64,000 bases of DNA from Stenopsyche tienmushanensis. Lineage: Eukaryota > Arthropoda > Insecta > Trichoptera > Stenopsychidae. Shown in pieces: positions 12,596 to 24,400 of this stretch. The notes under the pieces were generated by a model. It had not been told where the DNA came from and did not search any database. It saw nothing but the letters and a program-made list of their open reading frames with translations. Where the stretch lies: contig WACJ01000010.1 in the NCBI GenBank assembly GCA_008973525.1, forward strand, positions 558,001 through 622,000, written 5' to 3'. Within the stretch, counting starts at the first letter, position 1; every line of letters begins with the position of its first letter. The position numbers were made by a program, and so were the translations under genes.

Positions 12596-15500
12596 ATGGT
12601 TAATTACAAACTAAATAGGCAGGCCCCTGAGGTCCAAGAGCAAAACCTGAGGAAGAAATTCTCAGCCCATCGTTTCATATTATCACCTGAGGGAATAATG
12701 AAAATTATTGTTATTGTAAGTTGCGTATCAGTACTACTGATTGCTTATTTATTTGAGTTGTTTATCTTCTAAAGTTTATTAAAAATGTGCATTTGCTTCC
12801 TTTATGGGGGCACGTTTTTGGGTAATGCTTGATTCATAGCATTTCATAATCATATTCGTCATTCTACAAACATTTATTGATAATTAATAATGAAGTGATC
12901 ACACTTTTACTCACTGCAGTAATGGGCATGCTAGTAAGCCATGCACAAGAAACCATGCTCGTGGAATCCGCCCATTAGGCAGGACAACATAATAAAGTCT
13001 AATATTAACAAATTACAATGCTGAAAATATCATTTTTTGTTGTATTTATGTCAATAAATATTTGATCAATGATTTTTTGAATGTTAAATAGCATTACGGG
13101 TCGAAGACGGCACTTTGAGGAGACGCAATATCTCAAATCCAATTGTTTCATTGATCATTCAATAGATTATAAATGAGATGTGAAGTGCACAGATACGTTG
13201 CGAATAATATATTGTGGATATGAAAATCAATTTGCGATTTTTAGAATGATTAATAAGCGATAAACGGTGAGTCGCAAAAGTCATGGGACACGTGTATACT
13301 TTTAAAAATATCGATAATTCAGTCCTATTGGCTGAGTTTTGTTCCACATTTTTAAAATGGAAATAAATATACATATATTTACTAAATATTACAATTGGTT
13401 GTTACAATAATGTTATTTGAAGGCTTTTGCTGTCAAGATTTTGGCTTCTTCTTGTCTTCTTGGCATTAATTTGACTAAATTTTTGATTATGTCACTTGAA
13501 ATAATAGTCTATTCGTTTACATATACACTTTGAGAACCGCGCTTTTTGGTGTGAAAATGCTGTGGGGGCCGCTCGTTTTAGGCAAATTTCGCAAGAAATC
13601 AAGACCTTTATAATAATTTACATATCTTTTTAACCTATGAGTGTATATACGTAAAATTTTCAGGTTATGTTCTACATAATCAAAGGTATAGATATGTGAT
13701 CTTCATTTTACAACTTTCAAGCAGTGGTTCTCAAACCAACGAAATACATTTTTTTTCTTTCTATAAATACTACTTGTTATTTATATTTCATTTAAAATTT
13801 ATTTACTACATGAGGGTGATAATACTTCGCAATTTTATGGAAGGACCGCCACTGGATATGTATATATCCTTTACTTCAGGATCGTCCAACCTTTTTTGTC
13901 TTGGGAGCTACTTTTCAATTTAAAATTGTCTTAGGATCGACTTCTAATATGATTCTTATAGGAAATTTATTTTCTTTCTTCAACCTTAAAACTCAAATTT
14001 ATATACCCTTTATATCTGTAGAGACATCTGTCAACGAATAGTGAAATATTAGTGTCGGTAACATTTTTTTTTATGATGTTGTAGGCCTACGTTTTTACGC
14101 CAAATGGCGTCAGCGGTTCATAACGGTTGGGGAATTTTATAGTCTTCTTAGTTTTTTGTTTGAAGTTAGAGTTTGTGGTGGCATTTCAATTACTTTTTTT
14201 CAATTATTTACAATTACAACAGACCTGCGGTAATTCGACAAACGGGCGGTGTCGGATTGTCCAAATTGTCGGACTATAGAGTACTGCTTCCGACCCCTTG
14301 TAGTCCTGAACTTTTTAGAAAGGAATACATAGAAAACAAAAAGTTCAGTTTTATTTTGGTAATCTAATATAAATTATATATAAATAATCATTTGGCTATT
14401 TATATAGAATGAATATTTATATATATATAAAAATGAAAGTCTGTTTGTGGTCCGAGGTTTACATTAGGTAAAGCGGAAAGAAATGTCATTTTTTTGTTAT
14501 TAAAAGCTGAACAATATTAATTAAATAATTTCCATTGTTATTTATAATCGCCCTCCACAGATTAGTTATCTTTTAAATGCCTCTTTTGTAAAATTCAACT
14601 GGTTTTCCACGTCAAGAATTCAAATTTTTTTACTTGTTCCACAGATGTGGTTTTTTTTTAACGCGAACCGATTATTCTAATGATTAGAAAAGATGACAGT
14701 CTGAAGGTGCAATGTCAGGAGAATATGATGAATGTTGCAGCACTTCCAAATCTAGATCCCTTATTTTGTTTTGCGTAATCCTTGCTGCGTGTGGTCTTGC
14801 ATTATCATGCTGTAATATTCTTCTTTGATTGTTAACTAGCACTGATCGCTTTTAACCTATTTAATTGTGCACAGTAAAGCTCTGCTGTGACAGTTTGGTC
14901 AGGTTTTAAAATTTCGTAGTGAATTACGCCAAAAAAATCCACCAAACACAAAGGAGGGTCTTTTTCTAGGATAATGACGGTCGAGGGGTAGAAAAGGTAC
15001 TTGATTTCAAGAAAGCCACTGTTTTTCCTTCTCAGACTGTTGTAGAGGACCCACTTCTCATCCCCAGTAACGATCCTTTTTAAAAATGGATCGGTTTCAT
15101 ACTTGGACAAAAGCGATGAACAAATGATTATCCGCTGTTCCGTTGTTGTACCCAAATTCCTTGTCTATGTTTTTTCCCGAATCATTTCAAATGGTCTTTT
15201 ACTGTCGACCAGGGACAGCCGATGTCTAGCGATAATTCCTTTATTTTTTTTCGAGGATCAGATTCTACCAGAGAATTTAATACGTCATCATCGATTATTG
15301 GAGGACATTTTCACTATGGCTAAAAAAATATAAAAATATTTGAAAAAGTAAGACAAACAACAGAGCTTCAAAATGACACCAATCTTAACGTATTCACTCG
15401 ACAGCAAGCCGAGGCAAACTGACGGCAAAGACGCAAAGACCAAAAAAAAATGACATTTCTTTCCGCTCTATCTGATAAGTAAATTTGCTTGCCGAGTATA

Positions 15501-18500
15501 CATTCATATACCATTCATTCGATTGCGATGAAAATTTGGTGAGTTATTGGGCGTTTATCCAAGAAGGTTTTTAAATCAGCACAAGCATTGTTTGTGTGCG
15601 GAATTCGTTTTGCGAGACGTTTAACGGGTGCACCATGTTAGCGCATATTGGTCTGGAAGTTGCTTTGGAATACCAATTCAAGCTCATTAAAGTCAACCAT
15701 AAATATAATTTCGATACCTGGCGACAACAGCAGCAACACATCGAAATCGTATTCGAGCCACATTCAAATTCAAACATTTAAAACGATTATCCAGATCCAG
15801 TTTTTCTGTCATTTATCATAAACTACTTTTTAGAATGTATTAATATATATGCTGATCGATTTTTTCATCAATTAAAACCAAAATAGCAACCTTAATCGCC
15901 GATATACACGCACAACTTTTTTATGAATTATGTTCCTGTCATCAAATTTAACTTTGTGATATTTTTTTTTGAGTATTTTCTATAGGATTTTTTAAAAATA
16001 TTTTTCAACCAAAAAATAGGCAACTTTTAACAATTTTTTTCACAGTAAATATACCATATAATGAAATTTATCTTTTTGAGATTTTATATAATATTTTTTG
16101 TTTAAAAGTAACAAAATGGCGCTGGTTTGAAAAAAAGTTCGGAAAAAACAGTATTTTAGGGGGTATTTTTTAATGTAAAACATAAGATAATATAAATATT
16201 TTGACCAGATTTTACGAACTATCATAACCATACATGTGTAAAATAAGCTCGTAAAATATCAAGCCAATCGGCGACTTGGTTTTTCGAAATTCTTTCAACG
16301 CCACATGCAAAAATGTCGTTTCGAGAAAAACGCGTTTAAAGTTTTAAGTACTTAAAAATTGTTGAAAAAGAAAATATATTAGTAATCGGCGATTCCAGTT
16401 CCATAAAATAATCTTTCAGCTATCCCAGCCTTGTCTTATTTGGCTGATCTGGGGTGTCTATGAGCTGTTCTAGGTTTTTTAGAAGATTCGAAGCTCGGCG
16501 ATTGACAAGGTGTATAAGGCATCTGAACCGATTATGATCCCCATGACGATCATTGATCTTAAAATAGGTTCAAATCCTTCATTAAAAATGCAAGCTGCAG
16601 TATGTCGCGATTTCCAGTATTTTTTGCCACAAAAATATGTTTTGATATTAGAGATCATATGCACGCGTTAAAACTTCATCGTTATTTCGGGAATTCAAAC
16701 CAAGCCATCTTTTCAGTAAATCAGACGATAATTCTTTATAAATGGGTCTTAAGAATTGCTATCATTCCTCGTTGAGAGCGGGAGGTTTCTTGTACAAATA
16801 TAACGATCTTGTAGTTGCATGTTTCTTCCATTCGGAACAAGAATCTGCGCCTTCCGAACAGTGTAAATGCTGAAGTGCTTCATCAGTTGAAATTTTATTA
16901 TAGTATGGGGCCCAAAGCATTTCTCATATTTTTATTGAATCAGGATATCGACGGATAACTAAGCCATAATAATTAGATAAATCTTTTATAAATGTATTAG
17001 TTAGATATTCGTTTTTCGAAGCACTTCGCACAGGGCTCTTACTTTTTGTGCTTAGTCGCCTTTTTTAAACCTGTGATTTTGATTCCTTCATAAATTTCCC
17101 GGAATCCAGGTTGAAGAACCCCGATATAAATATTCAATGAATGCATAGAATAACAAAAAAATATCGAATGTACATATTTATAATATATCGAATAAGATTA
17201 ATTCTTCAATAAGAACGTTATCATTAAATTTGCCCATTTTTTGATGTTACCGCGTTGGTAAGTGCATAAATCGATTTCAATATATCAGCATTGATAGATA
17301 GGTAAAATAGATTGTCGATAAGCCGTGTAATCTACGTATATCAATGCACCTGTGGAATAATTTGAATGAATGACGATGTTAATTTTTATTGTTTCAGATA
17401 TTATTTTTAGTTGGTCCAATTTTGTCTCTGAGCGCAGGAGTATGCTATAGAAACAGTCAATGGTTACATTTAACGTTTCCCATAGTCACAGTGACCAGTG
17501 GAGTGATTGTGGCCGCACTGTACATATCGTCGGCCTTAGGACTAGCCAAAAAAATTCCAAATATCTGGGCCAAAGTGGTAAAATAAATGATTTGTAATGT
17601 GCATGTCGTCGAATTTCTGCAAATAATGTGTTAAATTGGATCGTTTTATATTTCAGGATATTGGATGTTGTACAGCATTGGCTGTCATAACTCTCGTATT
17701 ATCCATAATGGTTATTTCAAACTGTTCCAGTGATAGACTTTCAACAACAACTGGAGTAAGTGCAGGTATTCAAATGTTATTCGCGAAGGAATGTAAAATG
17801 CAAAACTGGAATAAAATATGTGTGTTTTCATATGAAATGTCCGATTTTTTAAGTACAGTTTACGTTGATCATAGGTTGCAAACGTAAAGTAAAAATTATA
17901 CTTTAGAAAAACTTTATAAGGCAAAAGCTTTACTGGTAACTACAGATCATGGAAGACCTCAGGTACGCATTTATCCCATAAAATGCCGCAAAAGGCGCTA
18001 AAAGAGGACGGAGTAGCCACAAGGTTTGTGTATCTAACCGGTCCGCTTTTCGGATCGCTGACTTGACGAATGCACGCCTCGCGATCGAACTCGAATCGAA
18101 TCTCTGGTTCAAATTCTTATAAACTATGAATGATGCAATGCTGCAATATTCAATATATTGTTGAAAACATTTTATGTTGGGTGTGCAAAATAACAGCTTT
18201 CAAGCTAGTATAACAAGATAATGCCAACAAATCTAGCTTTGTATATATAGAGCTAACTTCGTTATTAAGCTATTTTTAGTTCAAAAACGGAACTAGAGAT
18301 ACCTACACTTCCAGTTTACTAGCACTTGCTTGCTCTACTAGCTTGAAAACCAGTCTCGCATACATCAGGCATTAGTCTGCCGTTTGTATGTACACTCTCC
18401 AAGCATCTGATCCATAATGTCTTTTTTTTCTAATATTGTTTTTCCTGTGGGAGGGTGATCTTACATAAGACATACTGCGGTCAATGAGCCCCAGAGTAGT

Positions 18501-19656
18501 ATCAGATTCTCACTGACTAAATCACTCTCTTGTCCATATCTGTTCTCCAGGTATTCTTTATCATATTGCGTCAGAGGGACAGGTAGTCTGGTCATACTCA
18601 CTGCCTTCTTTGGCGGTCAAAACTTCTTCCACATATTCCCGTCAAAGATCTCAGTTCTTCTTCTCACCATCATGCTATGCCATGATCATGTTCTCAAATT
18701 TGAAATCAGCTACCGCGAGTGCTTGTTTCAGCGTGTTTTTCTGAGGCGCCCAAGCCTCCTAATCATCAATGGTGTATTGTACGTCATCGATGTCCGCTTA
18801 GCAATGGTAGGGGGCAAGTAGTGCTACTACCACGCACTGCGTGGTTGCCCCCTGCCCCTGTCGCATCCATGTGCTGATTATTGTGAGGGCGTCGTTTCTT
18901 TTCGCCTTCATTTCCCATGGATGACGAGCTGTCACCAGCAGCGCGACATCGTCAGCAAAGGGAACAAGTTCTGCTCCTGTGGGCATCTCTATTTTTAGAA
19001 AGTTGTTGTATACTCCCTCTGTAATATCTGGTCCATAACATCTCCAACAACTTCGGTATCATAATGGACAGTTGACAATGGGATAACAGCTTTTGATTTT
19101 TCCAGAACGTATGAAATAGCTGGAACATTGTCTGTAAATCCTAATAGGGATGAATATATTGGGCGACAATGTTTTGGCAACATCTTTCGGAACACATTTT
19201 TTATTCCGGCGGATAGTCTCAATAAAAGCAAGCCCTGCCTGCTGAAGTTTTTCCAAGCTATAGAAAATTGTGAAATAGTTGTCAGCAATAGCCGTCTTCC
19301 CACTTCCTTTGTACTTGCCAGTTAATTTCAGTAGCATTTTTTCACATAAGTTGACTGTTCATTGGCTTCCTTCTTCTTTTCCAGTATACAGGACATTTCA
19401 AATGAAAACATCTCGTACAAAATATTGCAAATCACCCAAAAAGTCGATCTAATCATTTGAAAGTTATAATCTGATTCTTCCATATCTAAACGCAGCATTT
19501 GTTGATTTTTTTTTCCAGGTATTAGGAATCATCGGATGTTTGTTCCTTATTGTCTCTGCAGCTGCGGTATTTGTAACGTGGCTGAATTCAGAAGACATAG
19601 TGGTGCCGGAACCGCCGAGGAGACCAGAACCCTCGAGGAAATCAGTCATGATTTGA
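12596..19656 (+). CDS. MARVEL-like four-pass membrane protein, four exons, 178 residues
   Basis: Exons are 12596-12715, 17398-17577, 17657-17755 and 19519-19656. Every junction is GT-AG and every intron is phase 0 (40, 60, 33 and 45 codons plus stop). The protein has a polar N-terminus (MVNYKLNRQAPEVQEQN), a short SPEGIMK lead-in and four hydrophobic segments at about residues 33-52, 64-90, 104-122 and 134-153. It ends in a Pro/Arg/Ser-rich cytosolic tail (PEPPRRPEPSRKS). The first membrane segment is split by intron 1 (IMKIIVI then ILFLVGPIL). Size, four-helix plan and cytosolic tails fit MARVEL-domain proteins of the plasmolipin/CMTM/Singles-bar kind, which act in membrane apposition and vesicle trafficking. 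The exact orthologue is not recognised. Introns 1 and 3 (4.7 and 1.8 kb) are full of transposon remnants. AATAAA lies at 19742. Confidence 0.78.
13878..13985. repeat. Partial copy of the 6043 hAT-like repeat
   Basis: The block with gtccaaccttttttgtcttg and the following gagctacttttcaattt matches 6050-6140 at roughly 80 percent by eye. It lies in intron 1 of the MARVEL-like gene. Confidence 0.55.
14219..14335 (+). repeat. Terminal piece of the CAGTAGACC pogo-type family
   Basis: It begins acagacctgcggtaattcga and runs through gtcggactatagagtactgc to cttgtagtcctgaacttttt. It matches 3951-4070 base for base over most of its length. It is an isolated terminus inside MARVEL intron 1. Confidence 0.65.
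14415..14466 (+). repeat. Possible Helitron-like 5' end, interrupted by mariner
   Basis: The run tatatatataaaaatgaaag followed by tctgtttgtg resembles the common 5' start of insect Helitrons. Beyond the mariner insertion, 15485-15560 holds cgattgcgatgaaaatttgg, a phrase also typical of those elements. No replicase or helicase coding is visible, so this is tentative. Confidence 0.3.
14467..15472 (-). mobile_element. mariner-family transposon, nearly complete but inactive
   Basis: Inverted termini share GCGGAAAGAAATGTCA plus flanking bases (left 14467-14489, right 15450-15472). Reading the minus strand, the second helix-turn-helix of the DNA-binding domain is at about 15300-15180 (VESDPRKKIKELSLDIGCP). 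The first catalytic block RIVTGDEKWVLY is near 15080, the LVDFFGVIHYE block (WDWKG in active relatives) near 14930, the QHDNARPHAARITQ block near 14785, and HSSYSPDIAPSDCHL near 14720. The frame is broken by at least two shifts and stops, and the N-terminus is missing. It sits in intron 1 of the MARVEL-like gene, on the strand opposite the host gene. Confidence 0.85.
15475..16240. other. Intronic AT-rich stretch, no gene recognised
   Basis: This lies within MARVEL intron 1. A plus-strand frame at 15596-15781 has no recognised family. It follows a Helitron-like phrase and may be repeat-derived. Confidence 0.4.
16250..16900. repeat. Unclassified DNA-transposon-like remnant
   Basis: The block cgccacatgcaaaaatgtcg followed by tttcgagaaaaacgcgttta is a phrase often met in insect DNA transposons. 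After it (16440-16900) come broken frames without a clear motif. The class is not determined. Confidence 0.3.
17925..18120 (+). repeat. Interspersed repeat with the word aaccggtccgc
   Basis: The block from gatcatggaagacctcagg to gaatgcacgcctcgcgatcg is repeated inverted at 44615-44760. Shorter relatives lie at 32555-32620 and 55655-55765. All share a core around aaccggtcc(g/a)...ttcggatcgctga. There is no coding capacity. It is in intron 3 of the MARVEL-like gene. Confidence 0.6.
18178..18375. repeat. Short foldback element
   Basis: The left arm (tgtgcaaaataacagctttc, then aagctagtataacaaga) and the right arm (cttgctctactagcttgaaa, then accagtctcgcatac) are inverted repeats around an AT-rich centre. 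Half of a related copy is present at 44315-44400 (tagcttgctttactagcttc). Confidence 0.6.
18440..18990 (-). mobile_element. R1-like LINE fragments (copy F)
   Basis: The 3' tail (18440-18560) matches 6640-6740 and 59460-59580. The palm fragment carries LVPFADDVALLVTARHPWEM, i.e. the F-A-D-D box of reverse transcriptase. Intervening sequence is deleted. It lies in intron 3 of the MARVEL-like gene and abuts a piggyBac piece. Confidence 0.75.
18991..19345 (-). mobile_element. piggyBac-like transposase fragment
   Basis: Minus-strand frames overlap with a shift: MLLKLTGKYKGSGKTAIADN followed by YFTIFYSLEKLQQAG and FIETIRRNKKCVPKD, then ISYVLEKSKAVIPLST. The series G-x-G-x-x-x-x-x-DNYFT, G-T-I-R-x-N-K-(R/K), then K-x-V-x-(L/P)-LST is the RNase-H core of piggyBac transposases. 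The first part of the gene and the Cys-rich tail are absent. Confidence 0.8.
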
Positions 19657-19741
19657 TCGAAATATAAAGACTCATTTAAGGATATATTTATATAATATAG
19701 ACGATAAGGAGAGCGCATGTAATTTAAAAATTATTTATTTA

Positions 19742-19747
19742 AATAAA
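19742..19747 (+). terminator. Polyadenylation signal AATAAA of the MARVEL-like gene
   Basis: AATAAA lies 85 bases past the TGA at 19654-19656, which is a usual 3' UTR length in insects. Confidence 0.5.
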
Positions 19748-19904
19748 TTTATAACACAGAAATTTCGGCCCTCTTTGTTTTAAACGAAACATTTTTTATT
19801 ACTCCATGACCATGATTTTTAAGTCAGGGAATATCTTAATCCTTTCAAACCGGAGAACATACACGCTACGCTCTAATTTAAATCCACTTTTCTGTCAGCT
19901 CCGC

Positions 19905-20030
19905 TGAGTGGGGATACCCGGCTAATTACGCCATTCCAGAACAGTCAAAGGGGATTAATAAAATTGTTCAATGATAAGAATGATGCGAATATCTTAATTA
20001 TCAAAACAATCGCCTGCTCTCAAGACAACA
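19905..20030 (+). repeat. Interspersed repeat, inverted copy at 41550-41670
   Basis: The words ccattccagaacagtcaaag, ggggattaataaaattg, aagaatgatgcgaatatct and aattatcaaaacaatcgcct appear inverted at 41562-41665. It is noncoding. The second copy lies in SGF29 intron 5. Confidence 0.7.
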
Positions 20031-20589
20031 CGAATGAAATTCTTCTTATTTTTGTTGAAAGACCTTAATAGCTTATCCGACGATAGCAATTTTAGTTAAT
20101 TATACTTAAATTTTATGACGGTTAAAAGATTTTTTAGAATACGATTTTTTGTTGAATATTAAATATGAACATTTATGAGTTTCTGTAAAAAAAATTAAAA
20201 ACATTTTGAAAATGTTTAGACGTGTAGGGGTACCTTTACGGCACGACTGCTATCGATGCACGAGTGTATGATGAGACACAATTAATTTAATATATAATTT
20301 TTGAAGGGTCTCTAAAATATGAATCGCCTCGGACCTCGCATTTTCTCTGTAAATCCCTATATGTGGGTATATGAATTTAATACTGGTAATTTATAGCATG
20401 CGATGTGTGGTTAATTTGACGATTTAACAAGTAGTTGACAACGTCATGTCAAGCGATAAATTTGACAACTCGAACAATCATTTAAGTTGATGTGTGATTA
20501 AAAAAATACGAACCATTAACATTGAGGGTTCCGACAATTTTTTTTAATCCTCAAAAATAGCATTTTTTTAATCTTCAAAAAACAATATC

Positions 20590-20695
20590 AGGGGGGCAGA
20601 GAATGACAAGGAAGGAGTTTAATCAGTAAGAAACTGACACTACCCTGGGATCAAACCCAGGGTGTTTTATGCAAGATTCCCCTCCCACGGGAAAA
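20590..20695 (+). repeat. LINE 3' tail remnant with small hairpin
   Basis: The phrase gtaagaaactgacactaccc is the reverse complement of the tail that opens copy G at 59460. Next to it CCCTGGGATCAAACCCAGGG forms a 7-bp stem. Confidence 0.5.
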
Positions 20696-20699
20696 AAAA

Positions 20700-21430
20700 A
20701 ATAGTCTCCCTCTGAGATAGAAATTCGACCAAAATTATGCCTTTTCGATCCCAAAACACTGAGGCCATGATTTTTTTTTGCTCGAATTTGTGGTTTTAAA
20801 TTTTTGGCAGATGGGAAATTGATATGACGACTGTCTTTTAACTCAGGCGTGTAATGAGCCAACCAAGTGCTAAAAATAACCATAGCCTGTTATGGTCACA
20901 GTACACTTACTTTCTGAACACGCCTTATATTAGCAAATATGCAACAGCAGGTTTTGCATTAATTTGTTGAAAAAATCCATTGTTTTGTTAAATTTTAACG
21001 TATCAGACTGTTATATGTATATTTGTTAGTTATATTTATGTCCATCTGCCACAATATAAGATTTTAAAAATTATTACATAGATAGCCGTTTTTATTTCAG
21101 TTCTATTTTTTAACACTTGCGAAAAAGTGTCGACGACGATATATCGTTGTGTATGCGATGGCGTTTACAAGCGTGATTATTACTAAAATTTGACATTTAA
21201 ATAATAGAAGATGTTGCTACAAGTGGTATTAGTGTGAAATTGAAACAATAATCACATCAATAACATTCGTTTGCAATAAATAATTTAATTAAGCTTCATT
21301 GTGATAATTTCACAGAAGCTAAGAAAGTTCAGATAAGTTAGCTTTCCAAACCATTAGCAGTTTAGCATAGTTTAATTAAGATTAAATTGATATTGTCAAT
21401 GGAAGCAACCCTTAAATTCATGATCGCCGA
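20700..21430. other. Intergenic spacer between MARVEL-like and IR75 genes
   Basis: AT-rich, with no exon recognised. The last few hundred bases are expected to hold control elements of IR75, but no specific factor site can be supported. Confidence 0.4.
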
Positions 21431-21436
21431 GAATAC

Positions 21437-21470
21437 TATATAAATGGAAATTTTAACGAAACAAAACAGT
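21437..21470 (+). promoter_or_regulatory. TATA box and initiator of the IR75-like gene
   Basis: TATATAAA at 21437-21444 is followed about 30 bases later by an initiator-like CAGT (A at 21467), the spacing of a focused insect core promoter. The start codon at 21490 would then leave a 5' UTR of only 23 bases. Confidence 0.6.
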
Positions 21471-21489
21471 TTGTTAGACGGTTGCAAAC

Positions 21490-24400
21490 ATGTTTGCTTT
21501 CATTTGCTTATTAATTTTTATGACACACACTCATTTAGCTTCGACTAATATGTGTGCAAATAAATTGGCTCTTCTGGGAGATTTTTTCAAATTGAAGGGA
21601 TCGAATAAAATTATTATTGCCGGATGTGATTCAGATTTTCGCTATATTAACGCGTGGAAAAATCTATCCTTAAAGGGATACAGTGTGAATATTTACAAAT
21701 TGTCGATTCAGGATAGAGTATTTCTGGATTCTATAACGAACAACTTCAAACTTGGCATTGTATTGGATATGTCCTGCGAACATTCGGAAAGTTTTATCAA
21801 AAATGTTTCGTTATCGTCTCGTTATCCGAGAATTTTCAGTCAAAATTACCATTGGTTGTTATTCGGAAATAAAATCACGACAAATACTATTGATCTCTTT
21901 TCAAATTTAGCTATTGATATAGATACTGAATTAATTTACGCTGTGCCATCCGGAGAAAAATCTTTTCAGCTATATGACGTGTACAACACCGGCAAAAATA
22001 ATTTTGGAAAGCTCACGCTTAAGGAATATGGATATTGGAAACATGGATTAAAATTTGGGAACGTATCGAAGCAATTTAAATATTTACAGAGATCTAATAT
22101 GACCGGTGTCATACTTAAATGCATGATCGTAGTGACTAAAACACTGCATGAAAGATTAATCGATTATATATCAACGCCGTACGAGACTCATATTGATTCC
22201 ATGAACCGTTTCAACTTTGCTCTTCTCTTGCATTTAAAGGATATGTTCAATTTTAGGTAATATTTTTATTATTGTGTTTTATAAAAGTTGTTAAAATTTT
22301 TCTGTCATAATTAATACATGAACAATCATCCCTCGCTTTAAAAAGTGGGTCAGTTCAGCAAGTTATCGACTTTCGTAAAAGTGGTGTTATTAAACTGTTT
22401 TGTCAATTAGTTTTCTATCAGGAAGTTTCGGAGGCACACTCATTTACATAAAGAACATCAAACATCTCATTGCTCATCAACGTAGAAGCCTCTGCTGCCG
22501 ACCTCCTGCATGGAAACACGGCCTTTCTCAGAATAATATCGGTTTATCATCCCCCAAACAATATTAAACTACCCACTCAAGATCTAGACTCTCTTCTAAA
22601 CAATTCCACTATTCCCACGATACAGATCTGGGATCTTGAAGAAATGACATGAACGTAAATGACATCCTTGATATTGCTATTGTAAAAAAAGTTGGATGTA
22701 ACGTTTCTACGACTAAAATGATACTATTTTAAATAAATCACAAAAAAACTAAATTATTTATTATTTCAATAAGATTATATTAACAGGTTGCATACCACGA
22801 GATGATTCTTCTTTTAGATATTTTTTAATTTTTTATTGAGATCGATGCTTTAATCATTTTGGTTTGAATAATTTACAGATATGAAATGACGAGAACTAAC
22901 TCTTGGGGTTATTTAAATAACGGCACTTTTGACGGTATGATTGGACAATTGGAAAGAAGGCTGATAGACATTGGCGGTTCTCCGATATTTTTCAGAATAG
23001 AACGAGCAAGAGTAGTGGATTACACAATTCAAACGTGGGTTTCAAGGTAAAAACTTCGAACATCGAACGGATTGTATTTTATAGCGGATTGATTTCCAGC
23101 TTCCCCAAATTTTCAGACCGTGTTTTATATTCCGCCACCCAAAAAAAATCTCCATTTTAAAAATTTACACAAGACCTCTTGAAGTTCACGTGTGGTATTG
23201 CGGAATTGGATTTGTCTCGCTCTCCATTATTTTGCTGTATATTTTACAAAGATATCAAAAAAAGTATAGATCCACGCATCAAGATGACGCGTGCTGTTAT
23301 AATTTTTTATTAACGATTGCAATTTTATTTCAACAAGGTATGTACATATAATACTAATGTTTCCGAGGAAAAAATGCTCTAAAATTTTATTTTTTTATAT
23401 TTTCAGGATTGCCAAATAATTTGTACATGTTATCTGGAAAAATTGCTATAATAACAATTTGTTTGTTTTCAATATTGTTCTATCAATTTTACTCGGCGAG
23501 TATAGTTTCTTCACTTTTAATGGAGCCACCAAAGACAATTAAAACACTTGAGGATTTATCGAACAGCAATTTAAAAGCGGGAATTGAAGACATTCTATAT
23601 AACATTGATTATTTTGCCGTAAAACAAATTTTTATTTAAATTAACAACTATTACAAAAGATGAGCTTCAATCTGATAAATATATCTTATTGCAGAGAACA
23701 AACGATCCAATTGCCCTAAAAATATACCGGCAGAAAATTATGCATTCGAATAGGAAGAATTATTTCCATCCAACAGACGGTCTCGCCAAAGTAAAAAAAG
23801 GAGGTTTCGCGTTCCACGTCGATATAGCAACCGCTTACAAAATAATTAGAGAGACTTTTTCAGAGCAAGAAATATGTGATCTGTCTGAAATTCAGCTTTT
23901 TCCTCCTCAGAGAATGATGGCAATTGTACAGAAACAGTCTCCTTTTAGAAAACTAATAACGTTTGGGTGGGTAAATTTTTCGTTTCCTTTCACGTTTGCT
24001 TCATTTTTCATCATGAAAATGGCTCGGATCTGGTGCGATACTTTTGAAAAAACTTTTGGACCGCTAAGGGTTGAAAAAAATTAGGTGGTTTCGATTTAAA
24101 ATAGTCCAAGAGACCGTTTTCGATATCATCATTAAATGTAAATTTTTTTTGGGTCCCACCATGAACTTCCGTGCCCGCACTTTGACCGATTTACACCGGT
24201 CATCGCAGACATGCACTTGCAAACAGTTTAATTAAGGCTCTAAGGTGAATGCGTGCTCCTTTCTTATCCACTGCATGATCTTTACAAAGACTTCATAATA
24301 GACGTTAGGATTCACTCTTTCGAAAGAGCGTCATCTCACACTTCTCGGAATAACTTGTCGCTTGAGGGCGTACGTTTCAAATAGAGAAGTTTCCCTGCCA

